Below, piece after piece: positions 30,527 to 38,795 of a DNA stretch of 64,000 bases. The first letter of the stretch is position 1, and each line of letters starts with the position of its first letter. The translations under genes and the position numbers were made by a program. The stretch covers positions 4,092,001-4,156,000 of the forward strand of contig NZ_CP108055.1 in the NCBI RefSeq assembly GCF_036174265.1, written 5' to 3'. The stretch is from Streptomyces sp. NBC_00285. GTDB taxonomy: Bacteria; Actinomycetota; Actinomycetes; Streptomycetales; Streptomycetaceae. The notes below the pieces were generated by a model. It was not told where the DNA came from and did no database searches. It was given only the letters and a program-made list of their open reading frames with translations.

Positions 30527-31360
30527 TCACATGGTGTGGGCCACGAAGCGTTCGGCGGTCTCGGCGAGGACCTCGCGGCCGTCCCGGGCCCACAGGGCAT
30601 CGTTGAACAGTTCGACCTCGATGGCGCCCGTGTAGCCGGCCGCCTCGACGTACCCCTGCCACTCCCGCATGTCGATCGAGCCGTCGCCGATCTGGCCGCG
30701 GCCGTTGAGGACCCCCTCGGGGAGCGGGGTCGTCCAGTCGGCGAGCTGGAAGGTGTGGATACGGCCGCCTGCGCCCGCGCGGGCGATCTGCGCGGGCGCG
30801 TTGTCGTCCCACCAGATGTGGTACGTGTCCACCGTGACGCCGACCTGCTGGGCAGGGAAACGCTCCGCCAGGTCGAGGGCCTGGGTGAGCGTCGAGACCA
30901 CGCAGCGGTCGGAGGCGTACATGGGGTGCAGCGGCTCGATGGCCAGCCGCACCCCGTGCTCCTCCGCGTACGGGCCCAGGACGGACAGGGCGTCCGCGAT
31001 GCGCTCACGGGCGCCGTGCAGGTCCTTCGAACCGGCCGGGAGGCCGCCCGAGACCAGGACCAGGGTGTCGGTGCCCAGCGTCGCCGCCTCGTCGACCGCA
31101 CGCCGGTTGTCGTCCAGGGCCGCCGCCCGCTCGTCCGGGTCGATCGCCGTGAAGAACCCGCCGCGGCACAGGGTGGTGACGGTCAGCCCCGCGTCGCGGA
31201 CCAGCTTGGCCGTCTCCTCGACACCGTACGACTGAACGGGCTCGCGCCACAGGCCGATGTTGCCGATGCCCAACTCCCGGCAGGCGTCGACCAGTTCCGG
31301 GATCGACAGCTGCTTGACCGTCATCTGGTTGATGGAGAAGCGGGACAGGTCGCCGGTCAC
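30527..31360 (-). CDS. TIM-barrel sugar phosphate isomerase/epimerase
   Basis: A 277-residue xylose-isomerase-like TIM-barrel protein (AP endonuclease 2 superfamily). It has the fold's metal-site motifs: an early RFSINQMTVKQ strand, IEPLHPMYASDR with a ligand Glu, VTVDTYHIWWDD with Asp-His, and GRGQIGDGSIDM followed by the late IEVELFND glutamate. Enzymes of this group isomerise, epimerise or dehydrate sugars and cyclitols. It is the third gene of an operon with a Gfo/Idh oxidoreductase and a DUF993 protein and starts at GTG 31360 overlapping the DUF993 stop (GTGA). The substrate is unknown. Confidence 0.85.
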   Translation of the reverse strand: MTGDLSRFSINQMTVKQLSIPELVDACRELGIGNIGLWREPVQSYGVEETAKLVRDAGLTVTTLCRGGFFTAIDPDERAAALDDNRRAVDEAATLGTDTLVLVSGGLPAGSKDLHGARERIADALSVLGPYAEEHGVRLAIEPLHPMYASDRCVVSTLTQALDLAERFPAQQVGVTVDTYHIWWDDNAPAQIARAGAGGRIHTFQLADWTTPLPEGVLNGRGQIGDGSIDMREWQGYVEAAGYTGAIEVELFNDALWARDGREVLAETAERFVAHTM

Positions 31361-32511
31361 TGGGTCACCCCGTACAGCGAGAGCAGGTTCTTCATGCGCT
31401 CCTCGGCCGTCTTCGGGTCCGGGAACAGGCCCAGGCCGTCGGCGAGTTCGTAGGCGCGCGTGAAGTGCGGGAGGGAGCGGGCCGACTGGAGGCCGCCGAC
31501 CATCGTGAAGTGGCTCTGGTGGCCGGCCAGCCAGGCCAGGAAGACCACGCCCGTCTTGTAGAAGCGGGTGGGCGTCTGGAAGAGGTGGCGGGACAACTCG
31601 ACCGTGGGGTCGAGGAGTTCACGAAAACCCTTGGCGTCGCCGGTGTCCAGGACGCGGACCGCCTCGGCGGCCAGCGGGCCCAGCGGGTCGAAGATGCCGA
31701 GCAGGGCGTGGCTGAAGCCCTGCTCGTCGCCCGCGATCAGCTCGGGGTAGTTGAAGTCGTCGCCGGTGTAGCAGCGGACGCCCTGCGGGAGCCGGCGGCG
31801 GATGTCGATCTCGCGCTGGGCCTCCAGGAGCGAGACCTTGATGCCGTCGACCTTGTCCGGGTGGGCCGCGATGACCTGGAGGAACGTGTCCGTGGCCGCG
31901 TCGAGGTCGCTGGAGCCCCAGTAGCCATCGAGGGCCGGGTCGAACATCGGGCCGAGCCAGTGCAGGATCACCGGCTCGGTGGACTGGCGCAGGAGGTGGC
32001 CGTAGATCTCCAGGTAGTCCTCGGGGCCCTTCGCCGCGGTCGCGAGTGCCCGGGAGGCCATCAGGATGGCCTGCGCGCCGGACTCCTCGACGAGGGCGAG
32101 CTGCTCCTCGTAGGCGGCGCGGACCTCCGCGAGCGTGGCCGGCCCGGTGAGCTGGTCGGTGCCCACGCCGCAGGCGATGAGACCGCCGACCGACTTGGCC
32201 TCGGCGGCGCTGCGGCGGATCAGCTCGGCCGCGCCCGCCCACTCCAGGCCCATCCCGCGCTGGGCGGTGTCCATCGCCTCGGCGACGCCGAGTCCGTGCG
32301 ACCACAGGTGGCGGCGGAAGGCGAGGGTGGCGTCCCAGTCGACGGCGGCCGGGGAGTCCGGCGTGCTGTCGGCGAACGGGTCGGCGACGACGTGCGCCGC
32401 CGAGAAGACCGTGCGGGAGGTGAAGGGGGTGCCGGGGGTGGCGGCGAGGGGCTCCTTGCGGGGCTCGTAGGCCCTGAAGCCCCCCTGGAAGTCGGGGAGT
32501 CGGATCGTCAC
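31357..32511 (-). CDS. DUF993 family (dihydrodipicolinate-synthase-like) protein
   Basis: A 384-residue protein that I recognise as the DUF993 family, remotely related to dihydrodipicolinate synthase-type (beta/alpha)8 aldolases. Visible segments are GGLIACGVGTDQL, ILHWLGPMFDPALDGYWG, KVDGIKVSLL with a lysine at the position expected for a Schiff base, and VRCYTGDDFNYPELI. A Schiff-base aldolase or dehydratase is therefore plausible but unproved. GTG 32511 overlaps the stop of the Gfo/Idh gene and the 3' end overlaps the TIM-barrel gene, so all three are coupled. Together they look like an oxidation, cleavage/dehydration and isomerisation route for an unknown sugar. Confidence 0.8.
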   Translation of the reverse strand: MTIRLPDFQGGFRAYEPRKEPLAATPGTPFTSRTVFSAAHVVADPFADSTPDSPAAVDWDATLAFRRHLWSHGLGVAEAMDTAQRGMGLEWAGAAELIRRSAAEAKSVGGLIACGVGTDQLTGPATLAEVRAAYEEQLALVEESGAQAILMASRALATAAKGPEDYLEIYGHLLRQSTEPVILHWLGPMFDPALDGYWGSSDLDAATDTFLQVIAAHPDKVDGIKVSLLEAQREIDIRRRLPQGVRCYTGDDFNYPELIAGDEQGFSHALLGIFDPLGPLAAEAVRVLDTGDAKGFRELLDPTVELSRHLFQTPTRFYKTGVVFLAWLAGHQSHFTMVGGLQSARSLPHFTRAYELADGLGLFPDPKTAEERMKNLLSLYGVTQ

Positions 32512-33665
32512 AGCGAGATCTCCGGGACGTCGAGACGGCGGCCCTCGGCCGAGGACTTCAGGCCCAGTTCGGCGAGCTGGACGCCGCGGGCGCCGGCGAG
32601 GAGGTCCCACTGGTAGGGGGCGTCGGCGTAGACGTGCCGGAGGAAGAGCTCCCACTGGGCCTTGAAGCCGTTGTCGAACTCCGCGTTGTCCGGGACTTCC
32701 TGCCACTGGTCGCGGAAGACCTCGGTCGCCGGGATGTCCGGGTTCCAGACGGGCTTGGGGGTGGCGCTGCGGTGCTGGACGCGGCAGTTGCGCAGACCGG
32801 CGACGGCGGAGCCCTCGGTGCCGTCGACCTGGAACTCGACGAGCTCGTCGCGGTTGACGCGGACGGCCCAGGAGGAGTTGATCTGGGCGATGGCGCCGCT
32901 GTCGAGTTCGAAGATGCCGTAGGCGGCGTCGTCGGCGGTGGCGTCGTAGGGCTTGTCGTTCTCGTCCCAGCGCTGCGGGATGTGGGTGGCGGTGAGGGCC
33001 TGGACGGTCTTCACCCGGCCGAAGAGCTCGTGGAGCACGTACTCCCAGTGCGGGAACATGTCGACAACGATGCCACCGCCGTCCTCGGCGCGGTAGTTCC
33101 AGGAGGGGCGCTGGGCGGTCTGCCAGTCGCCCTCGAAGACCCAGTAGCCGAACTCTCCGCGGATCGAGAGGATGCGGCCGAAGAAGCCGCCGTCGATGAG
33201 GCGCTTCAGCTTGAGCAGTCCGGGCAGGAAGAGCTTGTCCTGGACGACGCCGTGCTTGATGCCCTTCGCCTCGGCGAGGCGGGCCAGCTCCAGGGCGCCG
33301 TCGAGGCCGGTGGCGGTGGGCTTCTCGGTGTAGATGTGCTTGCCGGCGGCGATCGCCTTCTTGATGGCCCCCTCGCGCGCGGAGGTCACCTGAGCATCGA
33401 AGTAGATCTCGACGGTCGGATCGGCGAGGACCGCGTCGACGTCGGTGGAGATGTTCGCCGGGTCCAGGCCGTGCTGCTCGGCGAGGGCCTTGAGCGCGTG
33501 CTCGCGGCGGCCGACGAGGATCGGCTCGGGCCACAGCACGTCGCCGTCGCCGAGGTCGAGCCCGCCCTGTTCACGGATCGCGAGGATCGACCGGACGAGG
33601 TGCTGGCGGTAGCCCATGCGCCCCGTCACACCGTTCATGGCGATACGCACCGTCTTGCGTGTCAC
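32508..33665 (-). CDS. Gfo/Idh/MocA family oxidoreductase
   Basis: A 385-residue NAD(P)-dependent sugar or cyclitol dehydrogenase. It has the N-terminal nucleotide fold (IAMNGVTGRMGYRQHL), the family signature GKHIYTEKPTA with the catalytic-site lysine, and a C-terminal beta-sheet domain with DGGGIVVDMFPHWEYVL carrying the active-site Asp and His. GTG 33665 is used because GAAGGGA precedes it and the protein then begins at the Rossmann strand. It is the first gene of a tightly coupled operon with DUF993 and TIM-barrel genes, divergent from a LacI regulator. The promoter carries AGCGCTTGCTGT, the same 12-mer found in the iol promoter region, so an inositol-related substrate is possible. Confidence 0.9.
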   Translation of the reverse strand: MTRKTVRIAMNGVTGRMGYRQHLVRSILAIREQGGLDLGDGDVLWPEPILVGRREHALKALAEQHGLDPANISTDVDAVLADPTVEIYFDAQVTSAREGAIKKAIAAGKHIYTEKPTATGLDGALELARLAEAKGIKHGVVQDKLFLPGLLKLKRLIDGGFFGRILSIRGEFGYWVFEGDWQTAQRPSWNYRAEDGGGIVVDMFPHWEYVLHELFGRVKTVQALTATHIPQRWDENDKPYDATADDAAYGIFELDSGAIAQINSSWAVRVNRDELVEFQVDGTEGSAVAGLRNCRVQHRSATPKPVWNPDIPATEVFRDQWQEVPDNAEFDNGFKAQWELFLRHVYADAPYQWDLLAGARGVQLAELGLKSSAEGRRLDVPEISL

Positions 33666-33731
33666 GTCATTCCCTTCATAGGCGTCGTACGCGGTTGTGC
33701 GCGCCGCGCACGCCCCCCACTGACGAGCGTT

Positions 33732-33743
33732 ACAGCAAGCGCT
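33732..33743 (-). promoter_or_regulatory. Operator box shared with the inositol operon
   Basis: Plus-strand ACAGCAAGCGCT is the reverse complement of AGCGCTTGCTGT, identical to 13616-13627. In the direction of the oxidoreductase gene it reads GAAAGCGCTTGCTGTAACG, with an AAGCGCTT palindromic centre like many LacI-family operators. It lies 67 nt upstream of GTG 33665. Confidence 0.6.
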
Positions 33744-33802
33744 TTCTATCTCTGAAGAAGCTAGCCTCTGACCAGCGGTCTGGACAAGACCGCAACAGGG
33801 GT

Positions 33803-33828
33803 GAGTTGTTCGAGGGGGCGAACAACTC
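33803..33828. promoter_or_regulatory. Inverted repeat in the LacI/oxidoreductase intergenic region
   Basis: GAGTTGTTCG and CGAACAACTC form perfect 10-bp arms around AGGGGG. No T tract follows on either strand, so a protein-binding site is more likely than a terminator. The 415-nt divergent gap (33666-34080) otherwise holds the 33732 box, a GC-rich dyad near 33975-34015 and no further gene. Confidence 0.45.
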
Positions 33829-34080
33829 AGGCTAATGGGCTTAGGGTCGGTCTTCTGGATCAGGTCGGCTGTGACATACGGCTCCTCTCGACAGGTCGAG
33901 CTGGGGCCGGTGCGTGCAGCCGCGACGACAAGGCCGTGGACGCGCGTGCCCGGGGCCCACGGCGCCGACATGATCCGGGGGACCGGCCCCGAGGCCGGCC
34001 CGGAACCGGGCCCCGGGTGCCCGCGTGTACGACGGAGTACGACTGAGATGCGCTGCGGCGCGCGACCGGAGGACGACGAG

Positions 34081-35127
34081 ATGACGGTGACCCTGGCGGA
34101 CGTGGCGGCCCGCGCCCAGGTCTCCCCCGCGACGGTGTCGCGCGTACTGAACGGGAACTACCCCGTGGCCGCGACCACCCGTGAGCGGGTGCTGCGGGCC
34201 GTGGACGAGCTGGACTACGTGCTGAACGGTCCGGCGAGCGCGCTCGCCGCCGCCACGTCGGATCTCGTCGGGATCCTGGTGAACGACATCGCCGACCCCT
34301 TCTTCGGGATCATGGCCGGCGCCATCCAGTCCGAGATCGGGGGGCCGGGCGGGCGCGCGGGCGGTGAGCGGCTCGGTGTGGTGTGCAACACGGGTGGCTC
34401 TCCGGAGCGGGAGCTGACGTATCTCACCCTGCTGCAGCGGCAGCGGGCGGCGGCGGTCGTACTGACCGGCGGGGCCATGGAGGACGCGCCGCACCAGGCC
34501 GCGATGTCCGCCAAGCTGCGCAAGCTGGCGGACGCGGGCACCCGGATCGTGCTGTGCGGGCGGCCTCCGGCGCCGGAGACCGGGGCGGTCGCGCTGACCT
34601 TCGACAACCGGGGCGGGGGCCGCGAGCTGACCGAGCACCTCATCGGGCTCGGGCACCAAAAGCTCGGGTACATCGCGGGGCCGGAGGAGCGCACGACGAC
34701 CCGGCACCGGCTGGAGGGGCACCGGACGGCCCTCGATGCGCACGGGATCACCGAGGACCCGCGCTGGACCGTGTACGGCCGCTACGACCGGCGGTCCGGG
34801 TACGAGGCCACGCTGGAGCTGCTGCGCCGGGATCCGTCGCTGACGGCCGTCGTCGCCGCGAACGACTCCGTGGCGCTGGGGGCGTGCGCGGCCCTGCGGG
34901 ACTCCGGGCTGCGGATCCCCGACGACGTGTCCGTCGCCGGGTTCGACGATCTGCCGTTCAGCATCGACGTGGTACCCGCGCTGACGACGGTGCGGTTGCC
35001 GTTGGCGGAGGCGGGGGCCCGGGCGGGACGGATCGCCATGGGGCGGGAGGAGCCGCCGCCCGGGGGGATCGCGACGGTTCGGGGAGAGCTGATGGTTCGG
35101 GGGTCTTCGGGGGCTCCTCGGGGGTGA
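34081..35127 (+). CDS. LacI family transcriptional regulator
   Basis: A 348-residue LacI/GalR regulator with N-terminal HTH LADVAARAQVSPATVSRVLNG, hinge LNGPASALAAATS and a sugar-binding domain (VGILVNDIADPFFG to VAGFDDLPFSIDVVPALTTV). ATG 34081 follows GGAGG with 8 nt spacing; the earlier ATG at 34048 has no ribosome site. It is divergent from the Gfo/Idh-DUF993-TIM operon and is the nearest candidate to bind the box at 33732. Because the same box occurs at iolC/iolE and no regulator adjoins those genes, it may also control inositol catabolism. The C-terminus lies in a 35-bp tandem duplication that includes the stop codon. Confidence 0.9.
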   Translation: MTVTLADVAARAQVSPATVSRVLNGNYPVAATTRERVLRAVDELDYVLNGPASALAAATSDLVGILVNDIADPFFGIMAGAIQSEIGGPGGRAGGERLGVVCNTGGSPERELTYLTLLQRQRAAAVVLTGGAMEDAPHQAAMSAKLRKLADAGTRIVLCGRPPAPETGAVALTFDNRGGGRELTEHLIGLGHQKLGYIAGPEERTTTRHRLEGHRTALDAHGITEDPRWTVYGRYDRRSGYEATLELLRRDPSLTAVVAANDSVALGACAALRDSGLRIPDDVSVAGFDDLPFSIDVVPALTTVRLPLAEAGARAGRIAMGREEPPPGGIATVRGELMVRGSSGAPRG

Positions 35128-35168
35128 GGAGGCGGGGGTCTTCGGGGGCTGCCCGGAGGTGAGGAGGC
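35099..35168 (+). repeat. 35-bp tandem duplication across the LacI stop codon
   Basis: Unit 1 (35099-35133) and unit 2 (35134-35168) are adjacent and match at 32 of 35 positions; both contain GGGGGTCTTCGGGGGCT and end GTGAGGAGGC. The TGA stop of the LacI gene (35125-35127) is inside unit 1, and an equivalent TGA sits in unit 2. Confidence 0.85.
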
Positions 35169-35180
35169 GGGGACGGGTGC

Positions 35181-35223
35181 GGGCCGGTGGGGGCTGGGCG
35201 CGCAGTTCCCCGCGCCCCTTCAG
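35181..35223 (-). repeat. Dispersed intergenic repeat, copy D
   Basis: Contains the exact 20-mer CGCGCAGTTCCCCGCGCCCC at 35199-35218, reverse complement of the core in copy C and identical in orientation to copy A. It lies between the convergent LacI and methyltransferase genes. Confidence 0.65.
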
Positions 35224-35295
35224 TGGGTGCAGTCGCTCCGGCTCCTCCGCGACTTCCCAGGTGTGCCGGAACGACTTGGCTCGGCCTCGCCCCGC

Positions 35296-37023
35296 CTACC
35301 GCGTGGCGGCACCCTGGCGGCGTGCCCGCAACAGGGCTCCTTGAAGCGGGAGTTCGTGATGGGTGCCCGGGGTGAAGCCGGCCTCCTGGAGGAGTTGGCG
35401 GTAGTGGGCCCCGGTGCGTTCGCGGCCACCGACGTTGCACAGCATGTGGATGTCCCAGGCGGTGGCGAGACAGGGGCGGGGGTCCGTGGGCAGGAGACGT
35501 TCGATCAGCAGGAGTTCCGTGCCCGGGGCCATCGACCGGGCGCAACGGCGCAGGAGTGCCAGGCACTGCGCGTCGTCCCAGTCGTGCAGGACCCGGGAGA
35601 GGATGTAGAGGTCGCCTCCCTCAGGGATCCCCGAGGTGAAGTCCCCGGTCACGAAGCGGCAGCGGTCGGTCAGGCCCGCGGCGGCGAAGGCCTTCTCGGC
35701 GGACTCCACCGCGTGGGAGCGTTCCAGGAGCACGCCGTTCAGGTGCGGGGCGACTTGGAGGAGGCGCCTCAGGAGTTCGCCGTTGCCTCCGGCCACGTCC
35801 ACCACGGTGCGGTGGGCCGAGAGCTCCACCAGGTCCGGAACGGGCGCGAACATCGGGGCACTCGCGGCCATCGCCCGGTCGAAGAGGTCCGCGAGTTCGG
35901 GGTGGCGGGCGAAGTACACGAAGTGATGCTCGCCGTAGAGGTGCGCGAAGCCCTCCTCCCCCGTGCGGACCGCGTGCAGGAGTTCACCGAACGACTGGTA
36001 GAACGGTCCGCCGTAGAGACGGGCCAGCGGGTGGAACGAGGCGCTGGAGCCGGTACGCAACGGCTCTCCCAGTTCGGTGAGATGGTACGAGCCGTCTGCG
36101 GCCGCCCTCACCAACCCGAGGCCGGCCAGATACCGCAACAGTCGCCCCAGGCTGTCGGGGTGACTGCCGCTCAGGTCGGCCAGGGTCTCGCAGTCCGCGC
36201 CCGGGTGGCTGTCCAGGTGGTCCGCGAGCCGGAGTTCGGCGGCCACCGCGATCGCCTGGGTGGTCCAGGCTCCCGTCATCAGGTGCAGCAGGCGGTCGCG
36301 TGCCGGTTCGGCCCGGCCCGGGGACTGCGGTGCCGCCGTGCGACGCAGGTGTGCCGCCAGGAGCTCGGGATGCCGACCGGGGACGTACAGCTCGATGCGG
36401 TGGTCCGTGGCCGTGCGGAAGTAGAGGACGGTCGCGTTCTCGTGCGGGTTGTGGCCACCGCCTTCGGCCAAGGCTCCGGCCCGGTCCAGCAGCAGGGTGG
36501 TCAGGCCGTGCAGGACGAGCGGGGTGGGGGCTACGGCCTCGAAGGCGGTGTGCGCCTCGTGACCGGCGGCGCGTTCGGCCGCCGCGACGAGCGCGAGCTC
36601 CGATCCTTCGGGCACCTCCAGGGCGAAGAGCTCCACCTCGGCGCGTCCGTCGGCCTCGCCGTACGCCTCCTCCCCCGTCACCGCCACCCGCACGATCGCC
36701 ACCGGCAGTTCCCCGGCCGGTCTCCCGTACCGCTGTGCGAGCCGCCCGCGCACCACCACGCTCGGCGTCGGCTCCCCCGCGTGCAGCCCCCGCGCCGACA
36801 GTTCCTCACGGAGCCCCTCCATCGTGCGCGGGAACACGAGAAGGGCGGTGTGAGCCAGCCTCAGGTGGCGGCCGATCTCCTCTCTCTCCGCCGCGGTCAG
36901 CGACGGCAGAAGCGCGTCGAGGGCGCTTGCCGTGTCGTTTCTCCGGATGAACTCGGACGCCTGCTCGATACGGTCGAGATCTGCCGGGGGGAGACAGCAC
37001 TCGGGCGCCGACGCAATGGCCAT
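35296..37023 (-). CDS. O-methyltransferase with an extra N-terminal domain
   Basis: A 575-residue protein. Residues about 245-575 are a class I small-molecule O-methyltransferase of the acetylserotonin/DnrK type: a winged-helix dimerisation part (LRLADHLDSHPG... GLGLVRAAADGSYHLTELG), the SAM motif VVDVAGGNGEL (about 407-417) and the catalytic block RVLHDWDD (about 477-484) with its base His. Residues 1-240 form an additional domain I do not recognise, ending in YFRTATDHRIELYVPGRHPELL; usual members of the family start near residue 240. The neighbour is a PobA-like monooxygenase 137 nt upstream on the same strand, suggesting hydroxylation followed by O-methylation of an aromatic compound. The pair looks accessory relative to its catabolic neighbours. 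Confidence 0.85.
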   Translation of the reverse strand: MAIASAPECCLPPADLDRIEQASEFIRRNDTASALDALLPSLTAAEREEIGRHLRLAHTALLVFPRTMEGLREELSARGLHAGEPTPSVVVRGRLAQRYGRPAGELPVAIVRVAVTGEEAYGEADGRAEVELFALEVPEGSELALVAAAERAAGHEAHTAFEAVAPTPLVLHGLTTLLLDRAGALAEGGGHNPHENATVLYFRTATDHRIELYVPGRHPELLAAHLRRTAAPQSPGRAEPARDRLLHLMTGAWTTQAIAVAAELRLADHLDSHPGADCETLADLSGSHPDSLGRLLRYLAGLGLVRAAADGSYHLTELGEPLRTGSSASFHPLARLYGGPFYQSFGELLHAVRTGEEGFAHLYGEHHFVYFARHPELADLFDRAMAASAPMFAPVPDLVELSAHRTVVDVAGGNGELLRRLLQVAPHLNGVLLERSHAVESAEKAFAAAGLTDRCRFVTGDFTSGIPEGGDLYILSRVLHDWDDAQCLALLRRCARSMAPGTELLLIERLLPTDPRPCLATAWDIHMLCNVGGRERTGAHYRQLLQEAGFTPGTHHELPLQGALLRARRQGAATR

Positions 37024-37160
37024 GGGTGTGGGTGTCCTCGGGTCGATGGGTGAGGGGTGAGGGGTGGGACAGTCGCTGGGGAGGGTGGCGGGGTCGTACC
37101 GTCGACGGCCGTCCGGCCACAGCGCGCGCTTGGGGCACAGGGTGCAGGGCCCAAGGGCGC

Positions 37161-38381
37161 CTACACGCCTACGTAGTTGTCCGCGAAGTAGTGCTGCTGA
37201 GTCCTGGACGTCCGCAGGCTGTCCAGGCGGGAGGTGCGCAGGGCGCGCAGGAAGCGGGACTCCTCGTCGTCCCCGGCGGGCGCGTGCAGCAGGCCGATCA
37301 TCCAGTGGGAGAACTCCTGGGCCCGCCAGATCCGCGGCAGGCAGGTGGCCGAGTACCGGGCCAACGGCCCCTCGTCACCGTGGTGGACGGCGGCGGCGAA
37401 GGCGTCTGCCAGGGCCTCCGCCGCCATGACGGCGAGGTTGGCGCCCTTCGCCGCCGAGGGGCTGATCAGGCCGGCCGCATCGCCCGCCAGGTACAGCCGC
37501 CCGTACTGCATCGGGTCGAGGACGTCCGACTCCAGATCGACCACCGCACGTTCCAGGACGGGTCCGCGGCGAAGCGGGCCGAACCGTTCCGCCCGCATCC
37601 GCAGGTCGAGTTCGTCCCATACAGCGCTGTCGCTCCATGCATCCGGATCGGTGCCCTCGGGGCACTGGAGGTAGTAGCGGGTGACGGTCGCGGTGCGGGC
37701 CATGTGGCCGGCGAACCCGCGGTCGTGCACCGCGTAGGTCACCGAGGACAGTGAGGGCGGGGCCTCGACGAGCAGCGCCAGCCAGGACACGCCGTGCCGA
37801 CGCCGGTGCGCTCGCGTGGCCCCCGCCGGAAGCCGCCTGCGGCACACGCCCTGACGGCCGTCGCACCCGGCGACGTAACGGCCCGTCAGCCGTCGCTCGG
37901 TGCCGTCCGCTTCGTGCGTCACCAGCCACGGCCGCTCGCCGTCCACCCCGCCCACCTCGGTCACCGCGGTGTCGAAGCGCAGATCACCGCCGCGTCGCAG
38001 GAATTCGGCCACCAGGTCCGCCACCAGTTCCTGCTGCGGATAGACGGTGTGCACTTCGCCCCGGCCCAGTTCGCCGTACCGGAGGGTGAACTCTCCCTGC
38101 TCACCGCGGAAGACGCAGGTGTCGTGCTGCCGTCCGCGCGCCAGCAGCCCGGCACCGAGGCCGTTGTCGACGAGGACACGGACGGTGTGGGCCGCCAGAT
38201 AGCCTGCCCGCGCCCGCCGTTCGACGTGGGCACGGCTGCTCCGCTCCACGATCAGGCAGTCGACACCGGCCGCCAGCAGCAGGTTGCCGAGCACCAGCCC
38301 GGCGGGCCCGGCACCGACGATCAGTACCGTTACCTCGTCCTCAAACGGACGCTTTGTCACTTTTCGCTCCAGCTCATCCAT
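37161..38381 (-). CDS. FAD-dependent aromatic monooxygenase (PobA-like)
   Basis: A 406-residue group A flavin hydroxylase resembling 4-hydroxybenzoate 3-monooxygenase. FAD motifs are VLIVGAGPAGLVLGNLL near the N-terminus, AGCDGRQG in the middle and the GD motif YLAGDAAGLISPSAAKGANLA near residue 300. It should use NAD(P)H and O2 to hydroxylate a phenolic substrate. Two starts are possible: ATG 38381, which has no ribosome site but lies just after an AT-rich TATTAAT that could give a leaderless message, or GTG 38360 with GGAG 7 nt upstream. The longer form is given. It is the first gene of a two-gene unit with the O-methyltransferase. Confidence 0.87.
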   Translation of the reverse strand: MDELERKVTKRPFEDEVTVLIVGAGPAGLVLGNLLLAAGVDCLIVERSSRAHVERRARAGYLAAHTVRVLVDNGLGAGLLARGRQHDTCVFRGEQGEFTLRYGELGRGEVHTVYPQQELVADLVAEFLRRGGDLRFDTAVTEVGGVDGERPWLVTHEADGTERRLTGRYVAGCDGRQGVCRRRLPAGATRAHRRRHGVSWLALLVEAPPSLSSVTYAVHDRGFAGHMARTATVTRYYLQCPEGTDPDAWSDSAVWDELDLRMRAERFGPLRRGPVLERAVVDLESDVLDPMQYGRLYLAGDAAGLISPSAAKGANLAVMAAEALADAFAAAVHHGDEGPLARYSATCLPRIWRAQEFSHWMIGLLHAPAGDDEESRFLRALRTSRLDSLRTSRTQQHYFADNYVGV

Positions 38382-38795
38382 TGATCATGTGGATTAATAG
38401 CAGAGCGGGGAGATTGAGTGGCTGAAACATGACGCGCACCATGGCCGGGGCCGGCGGGTCAGGCCCGGCAGAACACCGCTGACCTGCCGTGATGCGACCG
38501 CCAGGACCGCGGGATCGTCACACGGGTTCATTCGTTCGAGGATGAGGATGAAGACAAGGAGGACGCGGAGGAGGGAAAGCGTGGGCGGGCCCTCACGACC
38601 GGAGATGGGCCCTCGCGGACCGCTCCACCCGCGCCCGGTGCGTGGCTCACCAGAGATCCGATCCGCCGTGATCCCCACCGATGATTTCCGCGCCCGCCCC
38701 CGGTCTGTACTGCCGTCATCGCCCGAGCGGGAGAGCAATCCCCAGCGGGAGAGCAACCCCGCGCCGAAGAGCAACAAGGAACCGGAGTGAGTCCC
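38382..38795. other. Intergenic region between monooxygenase and reductase genes
   Basis: About 400 nt between divergent genes. The left end is AT-rich and probably holds the monooxygenase promoter (minus-strand TATTAAT at about 38393-38399). The middle is purine-rich (GAGGATGAGGATGAAGACAAGG near 38536). Near 38730-38760 CGGGAGAGCAAYCCC is repeated twice in tandem. Short frames here lack conserved features; I see no gene. Confidence 0.4.

Noticed and set aside
38542..38790. 82-residue frame before the RibD-like reductase, ending in ERESNPQRESNP repeats
   Set aside because: No ribosome site and no conservation signal; the repeat is a short GC-rich tandem in the leader.
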